From positions 124,001 to 188,000 of the forward strand of contig NZ_JONW01000006.1 in NCBI RefSeq assembly GCF_000712075.1: DNA of 64,000 nucleotides, read 5' to 3'. The stretch is from Caulobacter sp. UNC358MFTsu5.1 (GTDB lineage Bacteria > Pseudomonadota > Alphaproteobacteria > Caulobacterales > Caulobacteraceae). Both the position numbers and the translations under genes were made by a program. Of the stretch, positions 51,337 through 61,960 are shown one piece after another (positions within the stretch are counted from its first letter, which is position 1; each line of letters opens with the position of its first letter). The notes under the pieces were generated by a model. It saw nothing but the letters and a program-made list of their open reading frames with translations, was not told where the DNA came from and did no database searches.

Positions 51337-51361
51337 CTCTTCCGACCCCCAGTCGGAAGAG
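51337..51361 (+). promoter_or_regulatory. Hairpin sequestering the mscL ribosome binding site
   Basis: A perfect 10-bp stem, CTCTTCCGAC (51337-51346) with GTCGGAAGAG (51352-51361), loop CCCCA. The 3' arm contains the Shine-Dalgarno GGAAGAG, 7 bases before the mscL ATG. When folded, initiation should be blocked. No U-tail follows, so it is not a terminator. Confidence 0.7.
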
Positions 51362-51368
51362 GTTCGGC

Positions 51369-51788
51369 ATGAGCATCGTCAAGGAATTCCGCGAATTCAT
51401 CGCGCGCGGCAACGTCATCGATCTGGCCGTCGGCGTGATCATCGGCGCGGCCTTCAACTCGATCGTCAAGAGCCTGGTCGACGGCGTGATCATGCCCCCC
51501 ATCGGCCTGGCGACCGGCGGACTGGACTTCTCGAAGCTGCAGTGGGTGCTCAGGCCCGAGAACCCGGCGACCGAGACGGTCGAGCTGGTGGCGATCCAGT
51601 ACGGCGCCTTCATCAACACCGTGATCCAGTTCCTGATCGTGGCGCTGGTGGTGTTCCTGCTGGTCAAGCTGGTCAACCAGATCCGCCGCGCCGAAGCCGG
51701 CGACCCCGCGCCCGAAGCGCCGCCGGCGCCGACGCCGGAGGAGAAGCTGCTGACCGAGATCCGGGATTTGCTGGCGAAGAAGGGCTAG
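51369..51788 (+). CDS. mscL: Large-conductance mechanosensitive channel
   Basis: 139 residues. MscL opens under membrane tension to release solutes on osmotic downshock. N-terminal amphipathic helix MSIVKEFREFIARGN, TM1 VIDLAVGVIIGAAFNSIVKSLVDGVIMPPIG, a periplasmic loop, TM2 (GAFINTVIQFLIVALVVFLLVKLVN), and a charged C-terminal bundle ending EEKLLTEIRDLLAKKG. Its ribosome binding site lies in a stable hairpin, suggesting translational control. Followed by a 130-bp inverted-repeat element. Confidence 0.97.
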   Translation: MSIVKEFREFIARGNVIDLAVGVIIGAAFNSIVKSLVDGVIMPPIGLATGGLDFSKLQWVLRPENPATETVELVAIQYGAFINTVIQFLIVALVVFLLVKLVNQIRRAEAGDPAPEAPPAPTPEEKLLTEIRDLLAKKG

Positions 51789-51796
51789 ACCCTTTG

Positions 51797-51926
51797 ATCC
51801 GCTCATCCCGGCGAATGCCGGGACCCGGATGGAATGGCTTTGAGGCTGACGCCATAAGCGCTGAGTTCTTCCAACTCGCCACATCGCTATGGGATCTGGG
51901 CCCCGGCATTCGCCGGGATGAGCGGA
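51797..51926. repeat. 130-bp inverted-repeat element, second copy, opposite orientation
   Basis: Arms of about 33 bp (51797-51830 and 51894-51926) with two mismatches. The enclosed core is recognisably the reverse complement of the core at 43232-43294 (both contain GGAATGGCTTTGAGGC in matching orientation). It lies between mscL and the convergent amine oxidase gene. Confidence 0.88.
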
Positions 51927-51936
51927 GGTTCGGGTT

Positions 51937-53169
51937 TTAGACCCCCAACGCCGCCAGCACCTCCCGCGCCGCCCGTTCACCCGTCTCCCACGCCCCGTGG
52001 GCCGTCGAGAACGCATGGGGCGAGCACGCCTCGCCGGCGAAGAACAGCCGCCCGTCCACCGGCGCGGCCAGGACGGCGCGCTCGCCGGACCGGCCGGGCA
52101 GGGCGTGGGAGTAGGAGCCGCCGGCCCAGGGATCGGACGCCCAGGCGGTCTTGGCCAGCACCGACACCCGGCTTCGCAGGCCCGAGCCGTAGACGCCGAC
52201 CAGTTCCTCGATGGCGAAGGCGGCCGACGCGCCCGGGCCTTCGGCCTCGAGGGCGCGGGCGTGGGCCCCGCCGAAGAAGGCCTCGATGATCGGCCGCCCC
52301 AGCGGGCGCAGGTGATAGGCGCCCGTCGCCGTACGGTCGGGCGCGCCATAGACCATGGACTCGGCCGCGAAGGCCTCGGGCTCGTCCAACTTCAGGAACA
52401 CCTTGTCGGCCACGCCCAGCGGCAGGCCCTCGGCGGCGGCCAGCTTGGCGGGAAGCTCGGGCAGGATGCGCAGGCCTCCGGCCGCCAGGACGGCCGTGGG
52501 GACGCAGATGACGGCCGCCCGGGCCTGGACCACGCCCTTGGGCGTCTCCAGCCTCAGGCGCGGGCCGTCGTGGCGCAGCAGCGACACCGGGCAGCCGTCG
52601 AGGATGCGCACGCCCTGGGGCGCCAGGCCGGTGATGCCGGTCCCATAGCCCTCGACCACCCGCCAGTTGACCTCGCTGTCGTCGTAGGCGGCGTAGTCCT
52701 TGACCGAGACCAGGTCGAACGCCTCGCCGTTGTAGTAGCTGCTGAAGGCGTTCAGCAGCGGGTTCCAGGGGGCGCCGGGCTCCAGCAGGTCCGAGGCCGG
52801 CCGGTCCGCCGGTTCCCGGGCCGCGACCTCCACCCGTTCGTCGAACGCCGCGAAGGCCGCGCCGTAGGCCTGGCGCTCCTCGGCGGTCAGGGTGGGCGTG
52901 GCCTGGGGGCTGGCCCAGGGCGGCGGGGTCTTGTCGATGGTCAGGCCCGAGGCGGCGATCGGCGCGACCAGGGGGTTGCGGTCGGCCGAGTGCAGCCACT
53001 CGCAGCCCAGGTCCAGGCGCAGGCCGGCCAGGGGCACGGTGTGGGCGCGGCCGCCGATGCGGTCCTGGGCCTCCAGCACCGCCACGTTCAGCGGCGCGGC
53101 CGCCAGGGTCCGGGCGGCGGACAGGCCGGCGGCGCCGGCCCCGATGATGGCGACGTCGATGTCTGTCAT
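51937..53169 (-). CDS. Flavin amine oxidase family protein
   Basis: 410 residues. N-terminal FAD dinucleotide-binding fold VAIIGAGAAGLSAARTLAAA, then EAQDRIGGRAHTV (the GG-R-x-x-T motif of amine oxidases), LDLGCEWLH, and the C-terminal FAD segment LFFAGEACSPHAFSTAHGAWETGERAA. It probably oxidises an amine or a related C-N bond; the substrate is unknown. No signal peptide is visible. It follows a LOG-family gene by 25 bp on the same strand. Confidence 0.92.
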   Translation of the reverse strand: MTDIDVAIIGAGAAGLSAARTLAAAPLNVAVLEAQDRIGGRAHTVPLAGLRLDLGCEWLHSADRNPLVAPIAASGLTIDKTPPPWASPQATPTLTAEERQAYGAAFAAFDERVEVAAREPADRPASDLLEPGAPWNPLLNAFSSYYNGEAFDLVSVKDYAAYDDSEVNWRVVEGYGTGITGLAPQGVRILDGCPVSLLRHDGPRLRLETPKGVVQARAAVICVPTAVLAAGGLRILPELPAKLAAAEGLPLGVADKVFLKLDEPEAFAAESMVYGAPDRTATGAYHLRPLGRPIIEAFFGGAHARALEAEGPGASAAFAIEELVGVYGSGLRSRVSVLAKTAWASDPWAGGSYSHALPGRSGERAVLAAPVDGRLFFAGEACSPHAFSTAHGAWETGERAAREVLAALGV

Positions 53170-53194
53170 GGGATTCCCGTCTTGGGGACCTCGG

Positions 53195-54013
53195 TCACGA
53201 AACGGCCGGCTCGGCCACGGGCGCCTGTTCGGGCTCCAGCTCGATGGACTCGCCGGGCTTGAGGCCGCAGGCCAGCAGGCTGGACCACACCGTCTCGGCG
53301 CTCTCGGCGAAGCGGAAGAGCTCCAGGTCGGCGGCGTTGATCATGCCGTGCTCGACCAGGGCGTCGAAATTGACCACCGAGCGCCAGTAGGCCTCGTCGA
53401 ACAGCACGATGGGGATGCGCGGCGCCTTGTCGGTCTGGCGCAGGGTCAGGATTTCGAACAGCTCGTCGAAGGTGCCGAAGCCGCCGGGGAACACCACCAG
53501 GGCGTTGGCCCGCATCGCCAGGTGCATCTTGCGCATGGCGAAGTAGTGGAAGCGGAACGACAGGTCCGGCGTGGCGTAGGGATTGGGCCGCTGCTCGTGC
53601 GGCAGGGTGATGTTGAAGCCCACCGAGGGGGCGCCGGCGTCGAAGGCCCCGCGGTTGGCCGCCTCCATCACGCCGGGGCCGCCGCCCGTGGCGATGACGT
53701 TGTCGTGCACCCCGTCGCTGGCGTGGATGGCCCCGCCGCGCTCGGAGGCGATGCGGCCGAAGCGCCGGGCCTCGGCGTACCAGCGGGCCTGGCTTCCGGG
53801 CCCGTCCTCGCGCACTCGGGCGCTGCCGAACACCACGATGGTCGAGCGCACGCCCCAGGCCTTGAGCGCCTCGTCGGCCTTGGCGAACTCCAGCAGGAAC
53901 CGCACGCCCCGCATGGATTCGCCCAGCAGGAAGTCCTGGTCCAGCGCCGCCAGCCGGTACGACGGCGAGGCCATCTGGTCGGTTGGTTCGGGGATGCTGG
54001 TGTGGTCGCTCAT
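53195..54013 (-). CDS. LOG family (TIGR00730) nucleotide hydrolase
   Basis: 272 residues with the LOG (lonely guy, formerly lysine decarboxylase-like) motif pair: GGGPGVMEAANRGAFDAGA near residue 110 and PGGFGTFDELFEILTLRQ near 175. Such proteins split nucleoside monophosphates at the base-ribose bond; some yield cytokinin bases, others are general nucleosidases. The extended N-terminus (about 60 residues before the core) is longer than in small LOG enzymes. ATG 54013 chosen; the frame runs 27 codons further upstream into a palindromic repeat. Confidence 0.9.
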   Translation of the reverse strand: MSDHTSIPEPTDQMASPSYRLAALDQDFLLGESMRGVRFLLEFAKADEALKAWGVRSTIVVFGSARVREDGPGSQARWYAEARRFGRIASERGGAIHASDGVHDNVIATGGGPGVMEAANRGAFDAGAPSVGFNITLPHEQRPNPYATPDLSFRFHYFAMRKMHLAMRANALVVFPGGFGTFDELFEILTLRQTDKAPRIPIVLFDEAYWRSVVNFDALVEHGMINAADLELFRFAESAETVWSSLLACGLKPGESIELEPEQAPVAEPAVS

Positions 54014-54060
54014 CTGGTGCTCCGAACGCGTTGCCCCCCGAAGCCTCCATAGCCCGAGCC

Positions 54061-54099
54061 GCCCGGTGGGGACATGCCCTTGGCGTGTCCCCACCGGGC
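54061..54099. repeat. GGGGACA-family palindrome with 18-bp arms
   Basis: Arms GCCCGGTGGGGACATGCC and GGCGTGTCCCCACCGGGC pair with a single wobble around CTT. It sits between the M16 peptidase gene and the LOG gene, both on the minus strand. The same inner palindrome occurs at 24807-24878 and 63503-63530. Confidence 0.85.
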
Positions 54100-54106
54100 T
54101 TAGGGG

Positions 54107-56977
54107 CTACTTTGCCTTCTTCGGCGTCGGAGCCTTCTTCAGCGTCGGGCTGTCCAGGTCCAGCTGGTCGATCGGGATCTGCACGGCGCCGGGCAGGGCC
54201 GTCCTGACGTCGGCGCCCATGGTCTTGGCGTCGCCGACCACGATCACGCTGGCCTGGGCCGGGTCGAGCACGGCCTTGGAGAAGGCCTGGACGTCGGCGG
54301 CGCTGACCGCCTCGACCTTGCCCGTATAGGCCTGGATCTCGTTCAGCGGCACGCCGTAGATCGCCAGGTTGCCCAGGATGTCGGCCAGGCCGCCCGAGGT
54401 GCCCAGGTCGCGGCCGAAGTCGCCCACCAGCACCGACTTGCGGGCCGCCAGCTCGGCGCTCGAGGCCGGTTCGGCGGCCAGGCGGGTCAGCTCGCCCTTG
54501 ACCAGCCCCACCACCTGGGCGGCGGACTCGTTCTTGGTCTGGACGCTGGCCGAGAAGCCGCCGATGGCCGCGCGCGGCGACAGGCTGGAGCCGGCGCCGT
54601 ACGACAGGCCGCGCTTGATGCGGATCTCCTGGTTCAGGCGCGACGAGTAGCCGCCGCCCAGCACGCCGTTGGCCACCAGGCCGGCGTAGTAGCGGGGGTC
54701 GGCGCGCAGGATGGCCGGCTTGGTCACCGTGACCGCGGCCTGGCCCGTGCCGGGCAGGTCGATGATGACGTTCTTGGCCGTGTAGCCGGTCGGACCCTTG
54801 ACCGGGGCCGGCGGCGGACCGGCGGGCTTGGCCCAGCCGCCGAACGCGTCTTGCGCCAAGGCGAAGCCCTGTTCGGGCGTGAGGTCGCCGGTCAGCACCA
54901 GGATGGCGTTGTCCGGGCGCCAGTTGGCGGCGTGGGTCTTGACCAGGGCGTCGCGCTGGATCTTCGGCAGCGAGTCGGGCGTGCCGCCCGCCACATGGCC
55001 GAAGCCCGAGCCGGCGTAGATCACGGTGGGCACGACGAAGCCGGCCACGGCCCCGGGCCGCTGGTAGCTGACCGACAGGCCGTCCAGGGCCTCGGTCTTC
55101 ACGCGCTCCAGCTCGTCGGCCTTGAAGGTCGGGTTCTGGGCGACGTCGGCCATGATCGCCAGGCCCTGCGGGGCCTTGTCGGCGATGACGCTGAGGGTCA
55201 GGGACGAGGCCTCCCAGCCCGAGCCGGCCTCCAGATTGGCGCCCAGGGCCTCGGTGGCGGCGGCCACCTGGGTGGCGGTGCGGGTCTTGGTGCCCTCGGT
55301 CAGCAGCTCGGCGGTCATGGCCGAGACGCCCGCCAGGCCGGCCGGGTCCGAGCCCGAGCCGCCGCGCACGGTCAGGTCGGCGGTGATCAGCGGCAGGTCG
55401 CTGGACTTGGCGACGATCACCCGCAGGCCGTTGGCCAGGGTCTTCTCGACCGGCGCGGGCAGGACCGGCGACACCGGCGCGCCGGGGGCGGGCGGAGCCA
55501 CGCGCTGCCCTTCCGGCGCCAGGGCGGTGACCGGCCCGCTGTAGGTCACCGAGGCCACCTTCGGCGGGGCGGGGAACGGGTCGGGCGCGCCGGCCGGCTT
55601 GGCCGATTCCGGCAGGTAGCGGACCGTCACCTTGCGGTCGTCGGCCAGGTACTTGGCGGCCACGCGCTGGACGTCGGCGGCGGTCACCGCCTGCAGGGCG
55701 GCCAGGTCGGTGTTGGCCCGCTCGGCGTCGCCCTCGGTGCGCAGGGCATATCCAAGCGCGAAGGCGCGGCCGTCGATGGTCTCGCGGCCGCGCACGGCGT
55801 CGGCCAGCAGTCCGGCCTTGGCCTCGGCCAGCTCGGCCTCGGTGGGCGGGGTCGTGCGCAGCTTGGCGACCTGGGCGCTCAGCGACGCCTCGCCCTGCTC
55901 GACCGTCTTGCCGCCGGCCATGACGGCGCCGACGTAGAACAGGCCCGGCTGGGCGTTGCTGGGCGCGGACGAGAAGATCTGCTGGGCGATCTTCTGGTCG
56001 TAGACTAGGCTGTCATAGAGCCGCGACGACTTGCCGGCCGACAGGACGGCGTCCAGCACCGCCAGGGCGGGGACGTCCGGATCGGCGGCGGCCGGGGCCA
56101 GCCAGGTCATGGCCACGGCCGGCAGCGGCACGTTGGGACCGTAGGTGGTGACGACCTTGGAGGCGGTGCGGGCCGGCTCGACCACGGTCACCTGTTTGAT
56201 CGGCGCGGCGGGGACCTTCAGCGGCGCGAAATACTGGTCGATCCAGGCGTTCAGCTGCGCCTCGTCGAAATTGCCGACCACGATCAGGGCGGCGTTGTCG
56301 GGGCGGTAGTATTCCTGGTGGAAGGCGCGCACGTCGTCGACCGTGGCCGCGTCCAGCTCCTCGATCGAGCCGATGCCCGGGCGGTGGTAGGGGTGCTTGT
56401 CGAACGAGGCCTTGGTGATGTTCAGGGCGAAGAAGCGGCCGTAGGGATTGGCCAGCACCCGTTGGCGCAGCTCTTCCTTGACCACGTCGCGCTCGGACTT
56501 GAACACCGCCTCGTCGATGACCAGCGAACCCAGGCGCTCGCTCTCGGCCCACAGCAGCCGCTGCAGGTGGTTGGCCGGCACGACCTCGTAATAGTTGGTG
56601 AAGTCGTCGTAGGTGGAGGCGTTGTTGAACCCGCCCACGTCCTCGGTCAGCCGGTCGAAGAACTCGTTGGGCATGTTGCGCGTCGACTTGAACATCAGGT
56701 GTTCGAAGAGGTGCGCGAAGCCGGACCGGCCCTCGGGGTCGTCCTTGCTGCCCACCCCGTACCAGACCTGCACCGTCACGTTCGGCGTGGTCGCGTCGCG
56801 CGAGGTGTAGACCTTCAGGCCGTTGGCCAGGGTGCGCTGCTTGTAGACGATCGGCGGCACGGCCACGCCGGCCGTCGCCGCCGGAGCCGGCTTGGTCTGG
56901 GCATGGACGAGCGGGGAGAGGGCGGTGGTCGAGAGGGCCAGCGCGACGAGGGCGGCCTTGGCGGCGGGACGGATCAT
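54107..56977 (-). CDS. M16 family zinc peptidase (double domain)
   Basis: 956 residues. A signal peptide (about 1-26, ending PLVHAQ) directs export. The first M16 half has the inverted zinc motif in FAHLFEHLMFKSTRNMP (HxxEH near residue 90) and the distal Glu in VVKEELRQRV. The second half (from about 495, TLANGLRVIVAKSSDLPLITADLTVRGG) lacks HxxEH and serves as the inactive clamp half, the normal design for pitrilysin/YmxG-like enzymes. A Pro-rich linker joins the halves. It probably degrades peptides in the periplasm. ATG 56977 is supported by the signal peptide. Confidence 0.95.
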   Translation of the reverse strand: MIRPAAKAALVALALSTTALSPLVHAQTKPAPAATAGVAVPPIVYKQRTLANGLKVYTSRDATTPNVTVQVWYGVGSKDDPEGRSGFAHLFEHLMFKSTRNMPNEFFDRLTEDVGGFNNASTYDDFTNYYEVVPANHLQRLLWAESERLGSLVIDEAVFKSERDVVKEELRQRVLANPYGRFFALNITKASFDKHPYHRPGIGSIEELDAATVDDVRAFHQEYYRPDNAALIVVGNFDEAQLNAWIDQYFAPLKVPAAPIKQVTVVEPARTASKVVTTYGPNVPLPAVAMTWLAPAAADPDVPALAVLDAVLSAGKSSRLYDSLVYDQKIAQQIFSSAPSNAQPGLFYVGAVMAGGKTVEQGEASLSAQVAKLRTTPPTEAELAEAKAGLLADAVRGRETIDGRAFALGYALRTEGDAERANTDLAALQAVTAADVQRVAAKYLADDRKVTVRYLPESAKPAGAPDPFPAPPKVASVTYSGPVTALAPEGQRVAPPAPGAPVSPVLPAPVEKTLANGLRVIVAKSSDLPLITADLTVRGGSGSDPAGLAGVSAMTAELLTEGTKTRTATQVAAATEALGANLEAGSGWEASSLTLSVIADKAPQGLAIMADVAQNPTFKADELERVKTEALDGLSVSYQRPGAVAGFVVPTVIYAGSGFGHVAGGTPDSLPKIQRDALVKTHAANWRPDNAILVLTGDLTPEQGFALAQDAFGGWAKPAGPPPAPVKGPTGYTAKNVIIDLPGTGQAAVTVTKPAILRADPRYYAGLVANGVLGGGYSSRLNQEIRIKRGLSYGAGSSLSPRAAIGGFSASVQTKNESAAQVVGLVKGELTRLAAEPASSAELAARKSVLVGDFGRDLGTSGGLADILGNLAIYGVPLNEIQAYTGKVEAVSAADVQAFSKAVLDPAQASVIVVGDAKTMGADVRTALPGAVQIPIDQLDLDSPTLKKAPTPKKAK

Positions 56978-57050
56978 GAGGGACGGCGCTCCGGAAACGG
57001 CAAGCCGCGACCCTAGCATCCGGTACCGGGGCGCCAAGCTTACCGTCTTG

Positions 57051-58703
57051 TCATGAAAGCCGTCCGGCATAGCCGAAGATCACGCCCAGCCACGGATGGG
57101 CGACCAGGACGCGGAAGCGGTAGACGCCGTCGCGCGCGAAGGTCCGGGCCCGGACGCGCGGCGCCCAGGCGCGGGGCAGGGGAAGGGGCCCCGCCCGCCA
57201 GCCGTCGAAGATCCACGAGAAGCCGCCCGGATAGGGCGCGGCGGTGAACCGGAAGGTCAGGGGCGCGACGGTCTCCTCGAAGGTCCAGGGATCGCCCCGG
57301 GTCGGCCGGATCACCGAGCCGAAGGTGCGGTCGCCGAACCGGCGGGTCCAGCGCTCGCCGCCGTCCGTCGGCGCGATCGTCACCGTCGTCGCGTGCAGGC
57401 CGGCCGGCGGCATGCCCTGCAGCCGGCGGACCAGGGCGGGCAGGCCGGGCGCGCCGCGGCCTCGGGCCTGTCCGGTCAGGGTGACGGGCGCGACGCCGGC
57501 ATGGGCGTGGCGGACGCCCTCGGGCAGGACCGGCCAGGCCTCGCCCAGCAGGCGGGGGAAGAGGCCCGGCGCGTCCGGGCGCTGGCGCTCCAGCCCGGTG
57601 CGGATCGGCAGGTCGCGCAGCGGACGCAGGATGGCCTCGAGATCGACCAGGCCGACGCAGGGCGCGGCGCGGGGCTGACCCAGGCGGCCGTCGAGCAAGG
57701 CCCGCAGGACCGCCGCCGCGGGGGCGGCCGGGGTGTGCGGCCCCGCGCCGGCCTCGGCCCACAGGCCCCAGCGCGCCAGGCGATGGATGCCGTCCGCGTC
57801 CAGTCCCTCGGCCTCGACCACCATGCCGCCCCGGTCCGAGCCGAGCGGCGCGACCAGGCCCGCCGCCCCGCTGAGCAGGACGGCCAGGGGCTCGAGCGTC
57901 GAGACCAGGCCCATCCACCGAAGCCCGCTCAGCGCCCACAGGCCCAGGTGCAGGACGGGCAGCTCCAGCCCGGCCCGGAAGACCGCGTCGCGGCGGACGT
58001 GGAACCGGGCGGGCAGCAGGTCGAGGTCGGGCGTTTCAGCCAGGCTGGTCCAGCGTCGGCCCAGGCCCGGGAAGGCGGTGCGGCGCGGGCCGCTCCAGCC
58101 GGGGCGGGTGGTCCAGCGCCCCTGGGCGAACACCCGCACCGGCGCCCCGGCCCAGGCCAGGATGGCGCGGACCACCGAGAGTCCTCGGGGAGCTCGCGCG
58201 CCCGGTGAGATCGCGGCTTCCACCCGGTCGATCCGGGTCCAGCCGGCGGTCAGGACGTCCAGCGCGGCGTGGCTGAGGGCCGGGGTCGAGCTGGCGCCGG
58301 TGATCGCCCAGCGTCCGGCGGCGCGCGCCGCGTCGTCCAGCGCCGCCGGGAAGCCGGCCACGAAGTCGCGGGCGTCGGCCAGGTCGACATAGTGGGCGCG
58401 GGCCGCCAGCACGGCGCGAGGGAAGGCGTGGTCCTGGCCCTGGAACGGTCCGGCGGCGTCGATCACCGCCCACGGGGCCAGGGCCGGCAGGCCCCTGGGG
58501 TCCAGGCGATCCAGGCGGGCGAGCTCGATCCTCGCGGCGGGCCTGGTTGCGGCCAGGTCGGCGGCCACGGCTTCCAGCCGGGACAGGTCGCGGGCCGCCA
58601 GCACCAGGACGATGTCCGGCCAGCGGGCGATCATCGCCGCCAGGCGTCGGCCGAAGACGCCGCTGGCGCCGACCAGGACGATGCGTCTGGACCCGGCGGT
58701 CAT
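57051..58703 (-). CDS. Saccharopine dehydrogenase-like / DUF4166 fusion
   Basis: 550 residues. Residues 1-130 form a NADP-binding fold of the saccharopine dehydrogenase type (RIVLVGASGVFGRRLAAMIA, then VIDAAGPFQGQDHAFPRAVLAARAHYVDLADARDFV). From about residue 370 the C-terminus matches DUF4166 (LPIRTGLERQRPDAPGLFPRLLGEAWPVLPEGVRHAHAG, RRLQGMPPAGLHATTVTI, GDPWTFEETVAPL). Such fusions occur in alphaproteobacteria, often with DUF393 proteins, as here. No reaction is known; the first domain suggests an NAD(P)-linked step. Confidence 0.85.
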   Translation of the reverse strand: MTAGSRRIVLVGASGVFGRRLAAMIARWPDIVLVLAARDLSRLEAVAADLAATRPAARIELARLDRLDPRGLPALAPWAVIDAAGPFQGQDHAFPRAVLAARAHYVDLADARDFVAGFPAALDDAARAAGRWAITGASSTPALSHAALDVLTAGWTRIDRVEAAISPGARAPRGLSVVRAILAWAGAPVRVFAQGRWTTRPGWSGPRRTAFPGLGRRWTSLAETPDLDLLPARFHVRRDAVFRAGLELPVLHLGLWALSGLRWMGLVSTLEPLAVLLSGAAGLVAPLGSDRGGMVVEAEGLDADGIHRLARWGLWAEAGAGPHTPAAPAAAVLRALLDGRLGQPRAAPCVGLVDLEAILRPLRDLPIRTGLERQRPDAPGLFPRLLGEAWPVLPEGVRHAHAGVAPVTLTGQARGRGAPGLPALVRRLQGMPPAGLHATTVTIAPTDGGERWTRRFGDRTFGSVIRPTRGDPWTFEETVAPLTFRFTAAPYPGGFSWIFDGWRAGPLPLPRAWAPRVRARTFARDGVYRFRVLVAHPWLGVIFGYAGRLS

Positions 58704-58713
58704 GACGTCGTCT

Positions 58714-59163
58714 TCATCGAAGAGGGGGCTCCAGCACGAAGCGGGCCTTCTGCTCGGGCGTGGGCAGCATGCAGGTCGAGCGCTTGCCCATCAGCCGGTA
58801 GCGGTTGGCGGCCAGCCAGTCGTAGGCGCCGTCCAGCCAGGACCTCGGCAGGACGCCGACGACCGCCAGCCACGACCAGGGCCAGCCCAGTCGGCGCAGC
58901 AGGGCCAGCACCGCCGCGCTCTTCTCCAGCGCCAGGCCGCGATCGAGGAACAGGAAGCTGGTCGGCTGGTCCGGGTCGATGCCGTGCTCCAGGGCCAGCC
59001 GCCGCCCGTAGGCCGACTGGATCGGGGTGAAGCGGATCAGGCCCTTGCGGTCGATGGCCAGCACCGCCCGGACCGAGCCCGAGCACAGGTTGCAGACGCC
59101 GTCGAACAGCCACAGCGCGTCAGGGATGGGCGCGTCGGGCGCTCCCACGTCTTCTGGACTCAT
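58714..59163 (-). CDS. DCC-family (DUF393) thiol-disulfide oxidoreductase-like protein
   Basis: 149 residues with the defining DCC motif in LWLFDGVCNLCSGSVRAVL near residue 18, a CxxC-type redox centre, followed by FTPIQSAYGRRLALEHG. Activity is unproven for most members. It overlaps the next gene upstream by ATGA and stands 10 bp before the DUF4166 fusion gene. This block of minus-strand genes is likely one operon. Confidence 0.9.
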   Translation of the reverse strand: MSPEDVGAPDAPIPDALWLFDGVCNLCSGSVRAVLAIDRKGLIRFTPIQSAYGRRLALEHGIDPDQPTSFLFLDRGLALEKSAAVLALLRRLGWPWSWLAVVGVLPRSWLDGAYDWLAANRYRLMGKRSTCMLPTPEQKARFVLEPPLR

Positions 59164-59765
59164 CGCGCCGCCGCCACGCTCTCGCGGCGCAGGGCCCGCA
59201 GGGCGGCGGGCACGTCGCGGCGCATGGCCATGGTCGTCACGCCGTTGGGCAGGCCGAAGGGCGCGGTGGCCCGGTTCTCATAGGTCACGCGGGTGGCCTT
59301 GCCGCCCTCGCGCGGCTCCAGAAGCCACTGGCCCTCGCAGTCCTTGATGTCGCCCGCCTCGCAGCGGAACGTGATCCGCCGATAGGGCTCCAGGGTCAGG
59401 CGCGAGGTCGAGTGCAGGGCCGGCAGCAGGAAGCTCCACTTGACCACGTGCTCGCGCAGTTCCACCCGGTCGCCGGCGTCGCGCGACAGCACCCGGCAGC
59501 TCTTGACGCTGGGGGTCATGCGGGCGGCCCGGTCGCAGTCGAGGATGGCGGCCCAGACCGTCTCCGGCGGGGCGGCGATGTCGATCATCGCCCGCACCTG
59601 ACCGCCCCGGCCGCTGGGGTCGGTGTGGGCCTCCAGCGCGACCTCGCCGCTCTCGATCTTGTGCAGCCAGTCGGGGTTGGGCTCCTGGGCCCTGTTGTCC
59701 CGCGCCATGGCGGCCGCGGGGGCCGCCAGGACGAGGAACGCGACGACGAAGGCTCGGCCAAGCAT
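59160..59765 (-). CDS. Exported SRPBCC/START-like lipid-binding protein
   Basis: 201 residues. A signal peptide (FVVAFLVLAAPAAAMA) precedes a START-like barrel (GGQVRAMIDIAAPPETVWAAILDCDRAARMTPSVKSCRVL; EHVVKWSFLLPALHSTSRLTLEPYRRITFR; GQWLLEPREGGKATRVTYENRATAP). The fold binds hydrophobic ligands; here in the periplasm. First gene of the START-DCC-DUF4166 unit, co-translated with the DCC gene. Confidence 0.85.
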   Translation of the reverse strand: MLGRAFVVAFLVLAAPAAAMARDNRAQEPNPDWLHKIESGEVALEAHTDPSGRGGQVRAMIDIAAPPETVWAAILDCDRAARMTPSVKSCRVLSRDAGDRVELREHVVKWSFLLPALHSTSRLTLEPYRRITFRCEAGDIKDCEGQWLLEPREGGKATRVTYENRATAPFGLPNGVTTMAMRRDVPAALRALRRESVAAAR

Positions 59766-59800
59766 GGGCCGAGCCTAGCCGAGTTTCCCGCCCTAGCGCA

Positions 59801-61741
<1,941 letters not shown>

Positions 61742-61834
61742 GCCGTCTACTCCCTTAGGCTTGTTGCGGCGGAGTTATGCGCGGCGGTGTGGCGGAAGCA
61801 AGAAGACCAATAGTGTTTTTCAGCCTGTTCAGGT

Positions 61835-61945
61835 CCTCCCCCTGTGGGGAGGTGTCGGCGAAGCCGACGGAGGGGGGAGTGATCCGGCCGCTCGGCACTA
61901 TCCCCCCACCGATCGCTTCGCGATCGCCTCCCCCAGAGGGGGAGG
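61835..61945. repeat. Composite palindromic intergenic element, second copy type
   Basis: The 219-bp gap between acs and the peroxiredoxin gene holds CCTCCCCCTGTGGGGAGG, GTCGGCGAAGCCGAC, CGATCGCTTCGCGATCG and CCTCCCCCAGAGGGGGAGG in order. The plan (C-run arms outside, GCTTCGC-type arms inside) is that of 11282-11405. No gene is supported in the gap. Confidence 0.75.
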
Positions 61946-61960
61946 GCCTGGGTGCATGCC

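Noticed and set aside
51673-51940. Short frames inside the 130-bp inverted-repeat elements (also at 43198-43328)
   Set aside because: They arise from the repeat arms (peptides like VPAFAGM) and are typical false genes of such elements.
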